Of a DNA stretch of 18,327 nt, positions 7,389 to 15,502 are shown piece after piece. The DNA is taken from NCBI GenBank assembly GCA_938017765.1, contig CALIJH010000103.1, forward strand, positions 1 to 18,327, read 5' to 3'. The DNA comes from an uncultured Leptotrichia sp. Its GTDB lineage: Bacteria; Fusobacteriota; Fusobacteriia; Fusobacteriales; Leptotrichiaceae. Under the pieces are notes generated by a model, which searched no databases, was not told where the DNA came from, and was given only the letters and a program-made list of their open reading frames with translations. How positions within the stretch are numbered: position 1 is the stretch's first letter; each line of letters opens with the position of its first letter. The translations under genes were made by a program, and so were the position numbers.

Positions 7389-8546
7389 ATGTTAGATTTA
7401 AAGGAAAAATTTCTTGAAGTATTTGGAGTAAAATATGAAAGAGAATTTTTTTCTCCCGGAAGAGTAAATCTTATAGGAGAACATACAGATTATAACGGCG
7501 GAAATGTTTTTCCCTGTGCAATAGACAGAGGAACATACGGACTTGTAAAATTACGTGATGATAAAAAATTCAGAATGTATTCTGAAAATTTTGAAAAAAA
7601 CGGTATAATAGAATTCAGTTTGGATAAGCTCGAAAATGAGAAAAAACACGGTTGGGTAAATTATCCTAAAGGAATAATAAAAATGTTTATAGAAGCGGGA
7701 TATAAAATAGACAGAGGATTTGATATACTGTTTTATGGAAATATACCTAACGGGGCGGGACTCTCTTCGTCAGCTTCCATTGAAATACTCACTGCCGTAG
7801 TGCTGAAAAAGCTTTTTAGTCTGAATATTGATATGATAGAAATGGTAAAATTAGGACAAAAAACGGAAAATCTGTTTATCGGTGTAAATTCGGGAATAAT
7901 GGACCAGTTTGCAGTCGGAATGGGAAAGAAAGACAATGCCGTTTTACTCGACTGTAATACATTAAAATACGAATATGTTCCTGTTTTACTGAAAGACGAG
8001 GTAATAATAATATCAAATACAAACAAAAGACGAGGTCTTGCGGATTCCAAATACAATGAAAGACGTTCCGAATGTGAGCAGGCATTGAAAGAACTTCAGG
8101 AAAAACTCCATATAAAAGCTTTAGGAGAACTTTCCATAGAAGAATTTGAAAAAAATAAAGAATTAATAAAAAATGAAACTAACAGAAAAAGGGCGAAACA
8201 CGCAGTCTATGAAAATCAGAGAACGCTGAAAGCCCAAAAGGAACTGACAAAAGGAAACCTCGAAGAATTTGGAAAATTGATGAACGAATCTCACATCTCC
8301 CTCAGGGATGATTATGAAGTTACGGGGAAAGAACTCGATACATTGGTCGAGCTGTCATGGAAACAGGACGGGACAGTAGGTTCGAGAATGACGGGAGCGG
8401 GCTTTGGAGGCTGCACTGTGAGTATAGTAAAAAAAGATAAAGCTGAAGAATTTATAAAAAATGTAGGTAAAGGATACAGAGATAAAATAGGATATGACGC
8501 AGATTTCTACATCGTGGAAGTAAGCGAAGGACCGAGAGAATTATGA
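7389..8546 (+). CDS. galK: Galactokinase
   Basis: Cytoplasmic galactokinase (385 residues) that phosphorylates alpha-D-galactose to galactose 1-phosphate, the first committed Leloir step. It carries the galactokinase signature GRVNLIGEHTDYNGG (residues about 24-38), the GHMP ATP-binding motif PNGAGLSSSASIE (about 120-132), the catalytic-base region GIMDQFA (about 168-174), and the C-terminal GSRMTGAGFGGC motif (about 331-342). The ribosome binding site AGGGAGGA precedes the ATG at 7389. A 60-nt gap separates it from mglC, with no clear terminator or promoter. It overlaps galM by 4 nt (ATGA), so the two are probably translationally coupled. Confidence 0.97.
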   Translation: MLDLKEKFLEVFGVKYEREFFSPGRVNLIGEHTDYNGGNVFPCAIDRGTYGLVKLRDDKKFRMYSENFEKNGIIEFSLDKLENEKKHGWVNYPKGIIKMFIEAGYKIDRGFDILFYGNIPNGAGLSSSASIEILTAVVLKKLFSLNIDMIEMVKLGQKTENLFIGVNSGIMDQFAVGMGKKDNAVLLDCNTLKYEYVPVLLKDEVIIISNTNKRRGLADSKYNERRSECEQALKELQEKLHIKALGELSIEEFEKNKELIKNETNRKRAKHAVYENQRTLKAQKELTKGNLEEFGKLMNESHISLRDDYEVTGKELDTLVELSWKQDGTVGSRMTGAGFGGCTVSIVKKDKAEEFIKNVGKGYRDKIGYDADFYIVEVSEGPREL

Positions 8547-9601
8547 TTACTATAAGAAAAACTTTATTTGGCAAATACAAAGAAAAGGAAATATACAGAT
8601 ATGAATTAAAAAACGGCAATGATTTTAAAGTAAATATATTAAATTTTGGCGGAATTATAAACGGTATATTTGTAAAAGACAGAGCGGGAAAGTCTAAAAA
8701 TATAGTTTTGAGTTACAGTGATATTGAAAAATACATCGGAAACGGCTCGTATGCAGGTGCAGTAATAGGAAGAACCGCGGGAAGAATAAAAAACGCCCAA
8801 TTTTCCATTGACGGTACGATATATAAGCTGGCTAAAAACAGTGGGGAAAATTCTCTGCATGGAGGAAATGAAGGACTTAATACAAAGGTTTTTGATGTGA
8901 GAGAAATTGAAAATGGGATAGAACTGTCCTATACAAGCCCTGACGGAGAGGAGGGCTATCCCGGCACAGTGGAATTTAAAATATCTTATCGGATAGCCGA
9001 AGATAATCAGCTGATGATAGAATATGACGCGGTTTCGGACAGAAAAACGTATATTAATCTGACCAATCATACATATTTTAATCTGTCGGGAAATACTGAA
9101 AAAAATGGAGATGAGCAAATACTGAAAATAGATGCGGACAATGTCTGCGAGCTGGATGACAGACTGATACCTGTGGGAAGATTTATAAACGTTGCAAATA
9201 CTGTCTTTGATTTGCGAAAAGGCAAAATCATAAAAGACGGTATAAAGGAAAGTCATTCCCAGTTTCGGATAACAAGGGCATATGACCACCCTTTTGTGCT
9301 GAATTTTAAAGGAATAAAAAAGGAACCGCAGATTGTGCTTTATTCGGAATACAGCGGAATAGAAATGAAAATATATACTACTGAAAGTACGGCGGTCGTA
9401 TATACGGGAAATTATCTGGATGATGTGTCTGTATTCGACGGTCGGAACGACGGGAAAAGTAATAGACGCTATTTAGGTGTGGCTATTGAAACGCAGGATT
9501 TTCCTAATGGAGTGAATGAAGAAAAATTTGAAGCGAAAATATTGGAAAAAGGGGAAAAATATTACAGTAAGACAGTATACAAATTTAATATTTTTGAGTA
9601 A
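8543..9601 (+). CDS. galM: Aldose 1-epimerase (mutarotase)
   Basis: Galactose mutarotase (352 residues) that converts beta- to alpha-D-galactose for GalK. The family landmarks are present: AVIGRTAGRIKN, NSLHGG (His106, substrate binding), TNHTYFNLSG (His176, catalytic acid), DDRLIPVG, AYDHPF, and GVAIETQDFPNG (Glu316, catalytic base). These match His104, His175 and Glu309 of the E. coli enzyme. The ATG overlaps the galK stop in ATGA. No signal peptide is seen, so it acts in the cytoplasm. Confidence 0.96.
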   Translation: MITIRKTLFGKYKEKEIYRYELKNGNDFKVNILNFGGIINGIFVKDRAGKSKNIVLSYSDIEKYIGNGSYAGAVIGRTAGRIKNAQFSIDGTIYKLAKNSGENSLHGGNEGLNTKVFDVREIENGIELSYTSPDGEEGYPGTVEFKISYRIAEDNQLMIEYDAVSDRKTYINLTNHTYFNLSGNTEKNGDEQILKIDADNVCELDDRLIPVGRFINVANTVFDLRKGKIIKDGIKESHSQFRITRAYDHPFVLNFKGIKKEPQIVLYSEYSGIEMKIYTTESTAVVYTGNYLDDVSVFDGRNDGKSNRRYLGVAIETQDFPNGVNEEKFEAKILEKGEKYYSKTVYKFNIFE

Positions 9602-9623
9602 ACGAAATGAAAGGAGCATTTTA

Positions 9624-10601
9624 ATGAATATATTAGTAGTAGGAGGGGCCGGATATATAGGCTCACATACTGTAAATTTATTGAAAAAAAATGGATATAA
9701 TCCGATAATTTATGATAATCTGTCGAAAGGTTATAAGAAAGTGGCGGAAATCCTTGATGTAAAGCTTATTGAGGGAGATTTGGGGGACAAAGAAAAACTG
9801 AAAGAAGTTTTTGAAAAGGAAAAAATAGACGCAGTTATGCATTTTGCAGCTTTTATCGAAGTGGGAGAATCAGTTCAGAAACCGTCCGAATACTATGATA
9901 ATAATGTCGCAAAAGTGTTGAAATTATTAGACCAAATGATAGAATCGAAAGTAAATAAATTTATATTCAGCTCTACTGCTGCTACATTTGGAGAGCCTCA
10001 AAAAGAAAAAATAGACGAAACTCATATTCAGCTCCCTATAAATCCTTACGGGAAAACAAAACTGACAGTCGAAAAAATACTTGAAGATTATGATACTGCA
10101 TACAACCTGAAAAGTACAGTTCTCAGATATTTTAATGCAAGTGGCAGTGATGAAAACGGACTGATAGGAGAAAGCCATATTCCCGAAACACATCTGATAC
10201 CTCTAATATTACAGGCTGCAAACGGCAAAAGGGAAAGTATAAAAATATTCGGAAATGATTACAATACAAAAGACGGAACATGTATAAGAGATTTTGTCCA
10301 TGTATATGATTTGGCAAAGGCTCACATTTTAGGAATGGAAAAAATGTTCAAAGAAAACAGAAGCCTTAACTATAATCTTGGAAGCGGAGAGGGTTACAGT
10401 GTCAGGGAAGTTATAGAAAAAGTAAAAGAAGTTACAGGAAAAGACTTTAGAGTGGACGAAGTGGAAAAAAGAGCGGGAGACCCTGCCGTTCTTGTGGCTG
10501 ATTCGCAAAAAGCCCGAAAGGAATTAGGCTGGAAACCTGAATATAATCTTGAAGAAATTATAAAATCCGCATGGAAATGGGAGCAAAACAGAAAATATTA
10601 G
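9624..10601 (+). CDS. galE: UDP-glucose 4-epimerase
   Basis: Short-chain-dehydrogenase-type enzyme (325 residues) that interconverts UDP-galactose and UDP-glucose with bound NAD. It shows the Rossmann GGAGYIG motif at residues 7-13, the catalytic FSSTAATFGEP region, and the YxxxK pair Tyr142/Lys146 (PYGKTK), followed by LRYFNASG and the substrate-binding C-terminal part. The frame is open for 36 codons upstream of 9624, overlapping galM. The ATG at 9624 is chosen because it places the Rossmann motif at the very N terminus as usual, and AAAGGAG (9610-9616) precedes it. It lies 22 nt after galM. Confidence 0.97.
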   Translation: MNILVVGGAGYIGSHTVNLLKKNGYNPIIYDNLSKGYKKVAEILDVKLIEGDLGDKEKLKEVFEKEKIDAVMHFAAFIEVGESVQKPSEYYDNNVAKVLKLLDQMIESKVNKFIFSSTAATFGEPQKEKIDETHIQLPINPYGKTKLTVEKILEDYDTAYNLKSTVLRYFNASGSDENGLIGESHIPETHLIPLILQAANGKRESIKIFGNDYNTKDGTCIRDFVHVYDLAKAHILGMEKMFKENRSLNYNLGSGEGYSVREVIEKVKEVTGKDFRVDEVEKRAGDPAVLVADSQKARKELGWKPEYNLEEIIKSAWKWEQNRKY

Positions 10602-10644
10602 ACAGGATATAAAATATCAATTATATGAAAGGAATGTGGATGAT

Positions 10645-12228
10645 ATGGATATATGCTCGGAAATTGAAAAACTTATAGAATATTCCATAAAAAACGGACT
10701 TGTAAATGAGCAGGACAGAATACTCATAACAAATATGGTAGCAGGAGCGATAGAGCTTGATACATACAGAGAATTTTCCGAGGAAGAAATAAACAGCATA
10801 AAAAAAGAAGTCGAAAACACTGATTATCCTTATGAAATATTAAATAACATAGTAAAATGGGCGGGAGAAAACGGAAGACTGAAAAATGATACTGTTACTT
10901 TTCAGGATTTAATGAATTCAAAAATAATGGGTCAGGTAATTCCGAGAACTTCGGAAATAAGAAAAGAATTTTGGGATAAATACGATAATTACGGGATAGA
11001 CAAAGCTACAGAATATTTTTATGAACTGTCCCGAAAAAGTAACTATATAAGAATGGACAGAATTTCAAAAAATATTCACTGGAATTACGAAAATAGTTAT
11101 GGAAATCTTGAAATAACTGTAAATCTTTCCAAGCCTGAAAAAGACCCGAGAGACATTGCAATGGCAAAAGATAAGGTTTCAGTAAATTATCCGAAAGGAC
11201 TGCTCGATAAGGAAAATGAAGGATATATGGGAAGAATAGATCACCCGGGCAGACAGAACCATAGAACGATAAGACTCAGTCTGACAAATGAATACTGGTA
11301 TTTTCAATATTCTCCATATACATACTATAATGAACATTCCATAGTATTTTCCCATGAGCATAGACCTATGAAAATAGATAAATCCACTTTTCAGAGACTT
11401 CTGGAATTTGTAAATATATTTCCTCATTATTTTATCGGCTCAAATGCCGATTTACCTATTGTGGGAGGTTCCATACTTTCCCATGACCATTTTCAGGCAG
11501 GCAGACACATATTTCCAATGGAAAGAGCAAAAATAAAAGAAAAAATTGTATTCAGCGGTTTTGAAGATGTCGAAGCTGGAATACTGAACTGGCCTTTGTC
11601 AGTTATAAGACTGACAGGAGAGAAAAAAAGGCTGATTGAGTTATCCGACAAAATCCTGAAAAAATGGATAGACTACAATGCGGAAAAGCTGGATATTTAT
11701 GCGAATACGAAAGGGGAAAGACATAATACTGTTACTCCTATTGCGAGATTTAAAGACGGGAAATTTGAGATTGATCTCGTTCTGAGAAATAATCTTACAA
11801 ATAAAAATCATCCTCTCGGTATATTTCATCCTCACAGTGAACACCATAATATCAAAAAGGAAAATATAGGACTGATAGAAGTAATGGGACTGGCTGTATT
11901 GCCGGGCAGGCTCAAGGAGGAAATGGCAGGGATAAAGAAAATCATAAAAGAAGTACAGAACTCTCAGGAATTTAAAAATAATCATGATTATACTTCCTGC
12001 TACGGAAAAATGAATGAAAGGGAAGATTTGAGAAAACATACTGAATGGTTGAAATATTATTTGGAAAAGCATAAAATAAAAAATCTTGCTGAAAGTAATT
12101 TAGATGAATTTATTGAAAATGCCATAGGAGAAACATTTTCAAAAGTCCTTGAAAATTGTGGAGTTTTCAAAAACAATGAAGACGGAGAAAAAGGATTTGC
12201 AAAATTTATTAGAAGAGTAAATGAATAA
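10645..12228 (+). CDS. galT: UDP-glucose--hexose-1-phosphate uridylyltransferase, class II
   Basis: GalT of the class II type common in Firmicutes and Fusobacteria (527 residues, against about 350 for the E. coli class). It swaps UMP between UDP-glucose and galactose 1-phosphate. The active-site region is PIVGGSILSHDHFQAGRH (His280 and His282 in HxHxQ form), supported by RHNTVTPIARF and GIFHPHSEHHNIKKENIGLIEVMG. Two starts are possible: GTG 10636, only 2 nt from AAAGGA (10628-10633), and ATG 10645, 11 nt from it. The ATG is preferred. It follows galE by 43 nt and ends the gal cluster. Confidence 0.94.
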   Translation: MDICSEIEKLIEYSIKNGLVNEQDRILITNMVAGAIELDTYREFSEEEINSIKKEVENTDYPYEILNNIVKWAGENGRLKNDTVTFQDLMNSKIMGQVIPRTSEIRKEFWDKYDNYGIDKATEYFYELSRKSNYIRMDRISKNIHWNYENSYGNLEITVNLSKPEKDPRDIAMAKDKVSVNYPKGLLDKENEGYMGRIDHPGRQNHRTIRLSLTNEYWYFQYSPYTYYNEHSIVFSHEHRPMKIDKSTFQRLLEFVNIFPHYFIGSNADLPIVGGSILSHDHFQAGRHIFPMERAKIKEKIVFSGFEDVEAGILNWPLSVIRLTGEKKRLIELSDKILKKWIDYNAEKLDIYANTKGERHNTVTPIARFKDGKFEIDLVLRNNLTNKNHPLGIFHPHSEHHNIKKENIGLIEVMGLAVLPGRLKEEMAGIKKIIKEVQNSQEFKNNHDYTSCYGKMNEREDLRKHTEWLKYYLEKHKIKNLAESNLDEFIENAIGETFSKVLENCGVFKNNEDGEKGFAKFIRRVNE

Positions 12229-12420
12229 AATAAGAGATAATATTCTAAAAGAAATTTTAAAATATTAAAAAAAATAAAATAAAAAAGAAAATGAATTGAA
12301 AAAAAATAAATGAGTGAAATTAAAAGATAATGTTCCAAAGAAGTTTTAAAATATTGGAAAAAATAAAATTGAAAAAATTGAAACTAAAAAAAGTAAATGA
12401 GTTGAAAAAATAAAAGAATA
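12218..12420. repeat. Three degenerate ~88-bp tandem units after galT
   Basis: Units start with TAAATGA at 12218, 12307 and 12394 (spacing 89 and 87 bp), the first spanning the galT stop codon. Units one and two align over about 55 bp, sharing AGATAAT, then TTTTAAAATATT and AAAAAATAAAAT, with scattered changes. The third is weaker and incomplete. They make up most of the 327-nt spacer between galT and the next gene. No gene is seen in it, and the A-rich composition makes exact borders uncertain. Confidence 0.5.
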
Positions 12421-12433
12421 AATTGGAAAATAA

Positions 12434-12480
12434 AAAATAGTGCCGTTTTTAAAATAAAAATTTAGAAACAGCACTATTTT
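12434..12480. terminator. Bidirectional intrinsic terminator
   Basis: AAAATAGTGC (12434-12443) pairs with GCACTATTTT (12471-12480), extended after one mismatch by GTTT (12445-12448) with AAAC (12466-12469). T-runs follow on the plus strand, and poly-A precedes it, giving a T-run on the minus strand. It lies between two convergent genes, galT (plus) and the oxidoreductase (minus), and can end both transcripts. Confidence 0.85.
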
Positions 12481-12555
12481 ATTATATTTATTATTTTATA
12501 TTATTATTATTGATTTTTATACAGATAATTTTTATATAGAATTATCGAACAGGGT

Positions 12556-13125
12556 TTATTTTATAATAAAATTTTTGACTTTTTCAAGGGAATTTTTCCT
12601 TTTCTCATCAGTATTTTCTGTTTTCAATGAAATATGTAGCCATTTGAATTTTTTAATTCCTACGGATTTTGCAATTCCAAAATTAAACAGCCAGTTTATT
12701 GAACCTAAAATTATCATAAAAAGTTTTGGAGAATTTGCAGTTGTAATTACTTTGGCGGATTTTACATTTTCCAGCAGACCTTTAATCCCAAATTCGGTAT
12801 CTTTATAAGCAAAGCCTTTTAGAAAGACTTTATCCAAAAATCCTTTCATCATAGCGGGCATAAGGCTCCACCATATTGGAAAAATAAAGACAAGCTCATC
12901 ACTCTGTTTTATAAATTCCTGATATTTTCCTACCAAGGAGTCGTTGTATTCTCCTTTTGAAAATAATTCCAAGTCTTCGGCAGTCATAACAGGATTAAAA
13001 TTATCCCTGTATAAATCAATCAAATTGTATTGAATATTCTCTTTTTCATATTTTTGGATAATATTATCCAGAATGGCCTTATTAAAACTTTTGTCCCAAG
13101 GATGTGAAAAAATAACAGTTTTCAT
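12556..13125 (-). CDS. Flavodoxin-fold NAD(P)H oxidoreductase
   Basis: A 189-residue protein of the Flavodoxin_2 family (NQO/KefF/MdaB/YwrO-like), FMN- or FAD-dependent NAD(P)H:acceptor reductases that take quinones or similar substrates by two-electron transfer. The N-terminal strand and phosphate-binding loop are VIFSHPWDKSFNKAI. The hallmark is FIFPIWWSLMPAMMKGFLDKVFLKGFAY (residues about 80-107 in total), where the flavin isoalloxazine binds and the dimer forms. A later VITTANSP strand contacts flavin. The length fits the family. GGGAG precedes the ATG (GGGAGATGATATAATG on the minus strand). It is a single gene with its own promoter, convergent with galT. The true substrate cannot be told from sequence. 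Confidence 0.88.
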   Translation of the reverse strand: MKTVIFSHPWDKSFNKAILDNIIQKYEKENIQYNLIDLYRDNFNPVMTAEDLELFSKGEYNDSLVGKYQEFIKQSDELVFIFPIWWSLMPAMMKGFLDKVFLKGFAYKDTEFGIKGLLENVKSAKVITTANSPKLFMIILGSINWLFNFGIAKSVGIKKFKWLHISLKTENTDEKRKNSLEKVKNFIIK

Positions 13126-13166
13126 TATATCATCTCCCGTTTTTATATACTATATACTATATAATA

Positions 13167-13195
13167 ATTATACTAAATATATCGGATTAAGACAA
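13167..13195 (-). promoter_or_regulatory. Promoter of the oxidoreductase gene with heptamer repeats
   Basis: On the minus strand, TTGTCT (13190-13195), a 17-nt spacer and TATAAT (13167-13172) lie upstream of the oxidoreductase. Just downstream of the -10 there are TATATAC, TATATAC and TATATAA in tandem (plus strand 13144-13164), and next to the -35 a palindrome TACATATGTA (13197-13206). These are plausible sites for a redox- or quinone-sensing repressor, though no regulator gene is adjacent. Confidence 0.6.
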
Positions 13196-13449
13196 GTACA
13201 TATGTAATAAGTACACAATAAAAAAAGCAGGAAAATATGGAGAAACCGAAAGAATATTTTGTGATTTTGTAAGTTTTTCGGGATAAATTATGGAATTAGA
13301 GTAAAATTATTGAAATAAAACGACTTTATATTTTGAAAAATATGATGTATAATAAACAGGAATGATAAAGATTTTAAAAGCGGAAAATAAAATTCAATGT
13401 ATGTTAGAATAGAAAAAGGAGAGGTTAAAGAGAGTAAATCTCAAAAAGA

Positions 13450-13458
13450 TGATATAAT
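13450..13458 (+). promoter_or_regulatory. Extended -10 element upstream of the TPR gene
   Basis: TGATATAAT (13450-13458) is a good extended -10, but no clear -35 lies 17 nt upstream. It would transcribe the relic at 13467 and the TPR gene. Between the oxidoreductase start and here (13207-13449) I see no gene; the stretch is AT-rich. Confidence 0.35.
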
Positions 13459-13466
13459 ATAAAAAA

Positions 13467-13597
13467 ATGGAAGAAAAAATGGAAATAAAGAAAATTACTC
13501 AGGAGTTTAACAAGATACGATAGACTATTATCACAGTTCAGGAAAATCAATAAGAGAAGTACCAGAGGAAATAGGCATAAAATATATGAAATATAAA
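13467..13597 (+). pseudogene. Possible broken transposase OrfA-like N terminus
   Basis: The ATG at 13467 opens MEEKMEIKKITQEFNKIR and stops at 13521. One frame over, directly continuing, is DYYHSSGKSIREVPEEIGIK (from 13523), open into the TPR reading frame. Joined, these read like the helix-turn-helix start of an IS3-type OrfA (xFTxEFK... VVxYYxxSGKSIREVAxExGI). The simplest explanation is a transposase remnant with a frameshift, whose end now abuts the TPR gene. No other part of an insertion sequence or inverted repeat is visible. The match is from memory of the family pattern and is short. Confidence 0.35.
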
Positions 13598-13615
13598 AGA
13601 GGAGATTTTAGAAAT

Positions 13616-14389
13616 ATGAAAAATAAAAATTTAGAAAAATACGATGCCAAAACATTAAACGAAATAGGGATAACTTATTATGAAAACAGGGAATATGAAA
13701 AAGCTGAAGAACGTTATCTTGCCGCTATAGAAAAAGGAAGTGTCGAAGCACTCTATAATTTAGCTCTTCTTTATCATCATTTGGATAGAATTGAAGAAGC
13801 TGAAAATTATTACAAAAAGTCTGCAAAAGAGGGAAATGTAAATGCTTTAAACAGCTTGGGAATGATATACAAAGCCCAAAAAGAATATGAAAAAGCTGAA
13901 AAATATTATATGGAAGCATTGGAAAAAGGAGACAAGTTTGCTGACTATAATTTGGGAAATTTATACAATGCTTTAAGAAAATTTAAAAAAGCAGAGGAAC
14001 ATTATTTAAAAGCTGAAAAATCAGGTAATACAAATGCAATGAATAATTTGGCAATTATGTACTATAAACGGGGGAAGAAAAAAGAAGCTGAAGAAATGTA
14101 TATTAAAGCAGCAGAAAATGGCCATATAGGAGCAATGAACAATCTGGGATATTTATATCTGAATGAGGGAAATTATAAAGAAGCTGAAAAATATTGTACC
14201 AAAGCAATAGAAAACGGACATAGTAGCGGAATGTATAATTTGGGAGCTATCTTTGAAGTTCAAGGAAAATATGAAGAAGCTAAAGAATGGTATGAAAAAG
14301 CTGAAAAGCAGGGAATGAAACAGGCAAAAGACAGACTGAAATTATTTGCAAAAGCAGAAAAAGAGACAAATAAAGAAAAGAATAGTTAA
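13616..14389 (+). CDS. Tetratricopeptide (TPR/Sel1-like) repeat protein
   Basis: A 257-residue protein made almost wholly of about seven TPR units of ~34 residues, each with the pattern A(L/M)xNLxxxYxxxxxYxEAExYYxKAxExG. Such proteins are helical scaffolds for protein-protein contacts. No signal peptide or membrane segment is seen, so it is probably cytoplasmic. Two starts are possible: ATG 13586, which runs on from the transposase-like relic, and ATG 13616, with AGAGGAG (13598-13604) 11 nt before it. The second is preferred because the repeat fold begins soon after and residues before it look like relic sequence. The specific role is unknown. It lies 27 nt before the aldolase gene and may be co-transcribed. 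Confidence 0.85.
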   Translation: MKNKNLEKYDAKTLNEIGITYYENREYEKAEERYLAAIEKGSVEALYNLALLYHHLDRIEEAENYYKKSAKEGNVNALNSLGMIYKAQKEYEKAEKYYMEALEKGDKFADYNLGNLYNALRKFKKAEEHYLKAEKSGNTNAMNNLAIMYYKRGKKKEAEEMYIKAAENGHIGAMNNLGYLYLNEGNYKEAEKYCTKAIENGHSSGMYNLGAIFEVQGKYEEAKEWYEKAEKQGMKQAKDRLKLFAKAEKETNKEKNS

Positions 14390-14416
14390 AAAGACATATG
14401 TTTAAAGGAGAAAGAA

Positions 14417-15442
14417 ATGTTATATTTTGCAAATGATTACACGGAAGGAGCCTGTAAAGAAATATTAAATGCCCTTATAAAAACGAATGATGAAAAACTT
14501 TCAGGATATGGAACCGATAAATATTCTGCAAGTGCAAAGGAGAAAATAAAAAAAGCATGTAAAAATGATAATATTGATATATATTTTTTGACGGGAGGAA
14601 CCCAGACCAATGCCGTAGTAATAGCAGCTCTTCTAAAATCTTATGAAGGAGTTATTGCAGTTGAAACAGGTCATATAAATGTACATGAGTCGGGAGCAAT
14701 AGAAATGACAGGGCATAAAGTTCTGACGTTACCTCATCATAAAGGAAAAATGAATGCTGATGAACTGAAAGAATATATAAAAACTTTTTATAATGACCAA
14801 AACCGTGAACATATGGTCTATCCCGGAATGGTCTATATTTCTCATCCCACAGAATATGGAACCCTTTATACAAGAGAGGAATTACTGAAAATCAATAAAG
14901 TCTGTCAAAATTATGACATACCTCTGTTTTTAGACGGAGCGAGATTGGGTTATGGACTGGTAGCTGAAAATACTGATGTGGATTTGGAATTTTTGTGTAA
15001 AGTCTGTGATGTGTTTTATATCGGAGGAACAAAAATAGGAGCATTGTCAGGAGAAGCGATTGTTTTTACACATAATAATACTCCAAAAAATTTTGTTACA
15101 ATTATAAAGCAGCATGGAGCATTACTTGCAAAAGGTAGACTTTTAGGAGTTCAGTTTGATACTTTGTTTACGGATAATCTGTATTTCAGGATAAGTAAAA
15201 ATGCTGTCGAAATGTCGGAGCTTCTAAAAAAAGGACTGAAAGAAAAAGGTTACAGATTTTATTTGAAATCCCCTACAAATCAGCAATTTATAATATTGGA
15301 AAACGAAAAAATCAAGGAGCTTTCCAAAAATGTAGTATTTAGCTTATGGGAAAAATATGATGAAAATAATATGATTGTAAGATTTGCTACAAGCTGGGCA
15401 ACTTTGCGGGAAGATGTGAAGAAACTTATGGAATTGTTGTAA
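14417..15442 (+). CDS. PLP-dependent low-specificity threonine aldolase-like protein
   Basis: A 341-residue member of the beta-eliminating lyase / threonine aldolase family (fold type I PLP enzymes), likely cleaving L-threonine or allo-threonine to glycine and acetaldehyde. Signs are LSGYGTDKYS near the N terminus, FLTGGTQTN (PLP phosphate region), AVETGHINVHESGA, LDGARLGYGL (the Asp and Arg that hold the PLP ring and carboxylate), and IGGTKIGALSGEAIVF with the Schiff-base Lys206. The family is usually 335-350 residues. AAAGGAG precedes the ATG. A related amino-acid lyase activity cannot be excluded. It sits between the TPR gene and a HAD phosphatase. Confidence 0.85.
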   Translation: MLYFANDYTEGACKEILNALIKTNDEKLSGYGTDKYSASAKEKIKKACKNDNIDIYFLTGGTQTNAVVIAALLKSYEGVIAVETGHINVHESGAIEMTGHKVLTLPHHKGKMNADELKEYIKTFYNDQNREHMVYPGMVYISHPTEYGTLYTREELLKINKVCQNYDIPLFLDGARLGYGLVAENTDVDLEFLCKVCDVFYIGGTKIGALSGEAIVFTHNNTPKNFVTIIKQHGALLAKGRLLGVQFDTLFTDNLYFRISKNAVEMSELLKKGLKEKGYRFYLKSPTNQQFIILENEKIKELSKNVVFSLWEKYDENNMIVRFATSWATLREDVKKLMELL

Positions 15443-15502
15443 TATTAATTTAATAAATAATATTAAAATTATAAAGATATATTATAAAAATGGAGGGAAA
15501 CT

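Noticed and set aside
9516..9623. 36-residue extension of GalE overlapping galM
   Set aside because: The Rossmann motif of GalE normally begins at the N terminus, and the ATG at 9624 has a good ribosome binding site.
12575..12808. Plus-strand 77-codon ORF inside the oxidoreductase
   Set aside because: Antisense shadow of the flavodoxin-fold gene, whose motifs and promoter clearly place it on the minus strand.
15441..15464. AATATTA/TAATATT hairpin after the aldolase gene as a terminator
   Set aside because: Only A-T pairs and no U-run; too weak to support termination.
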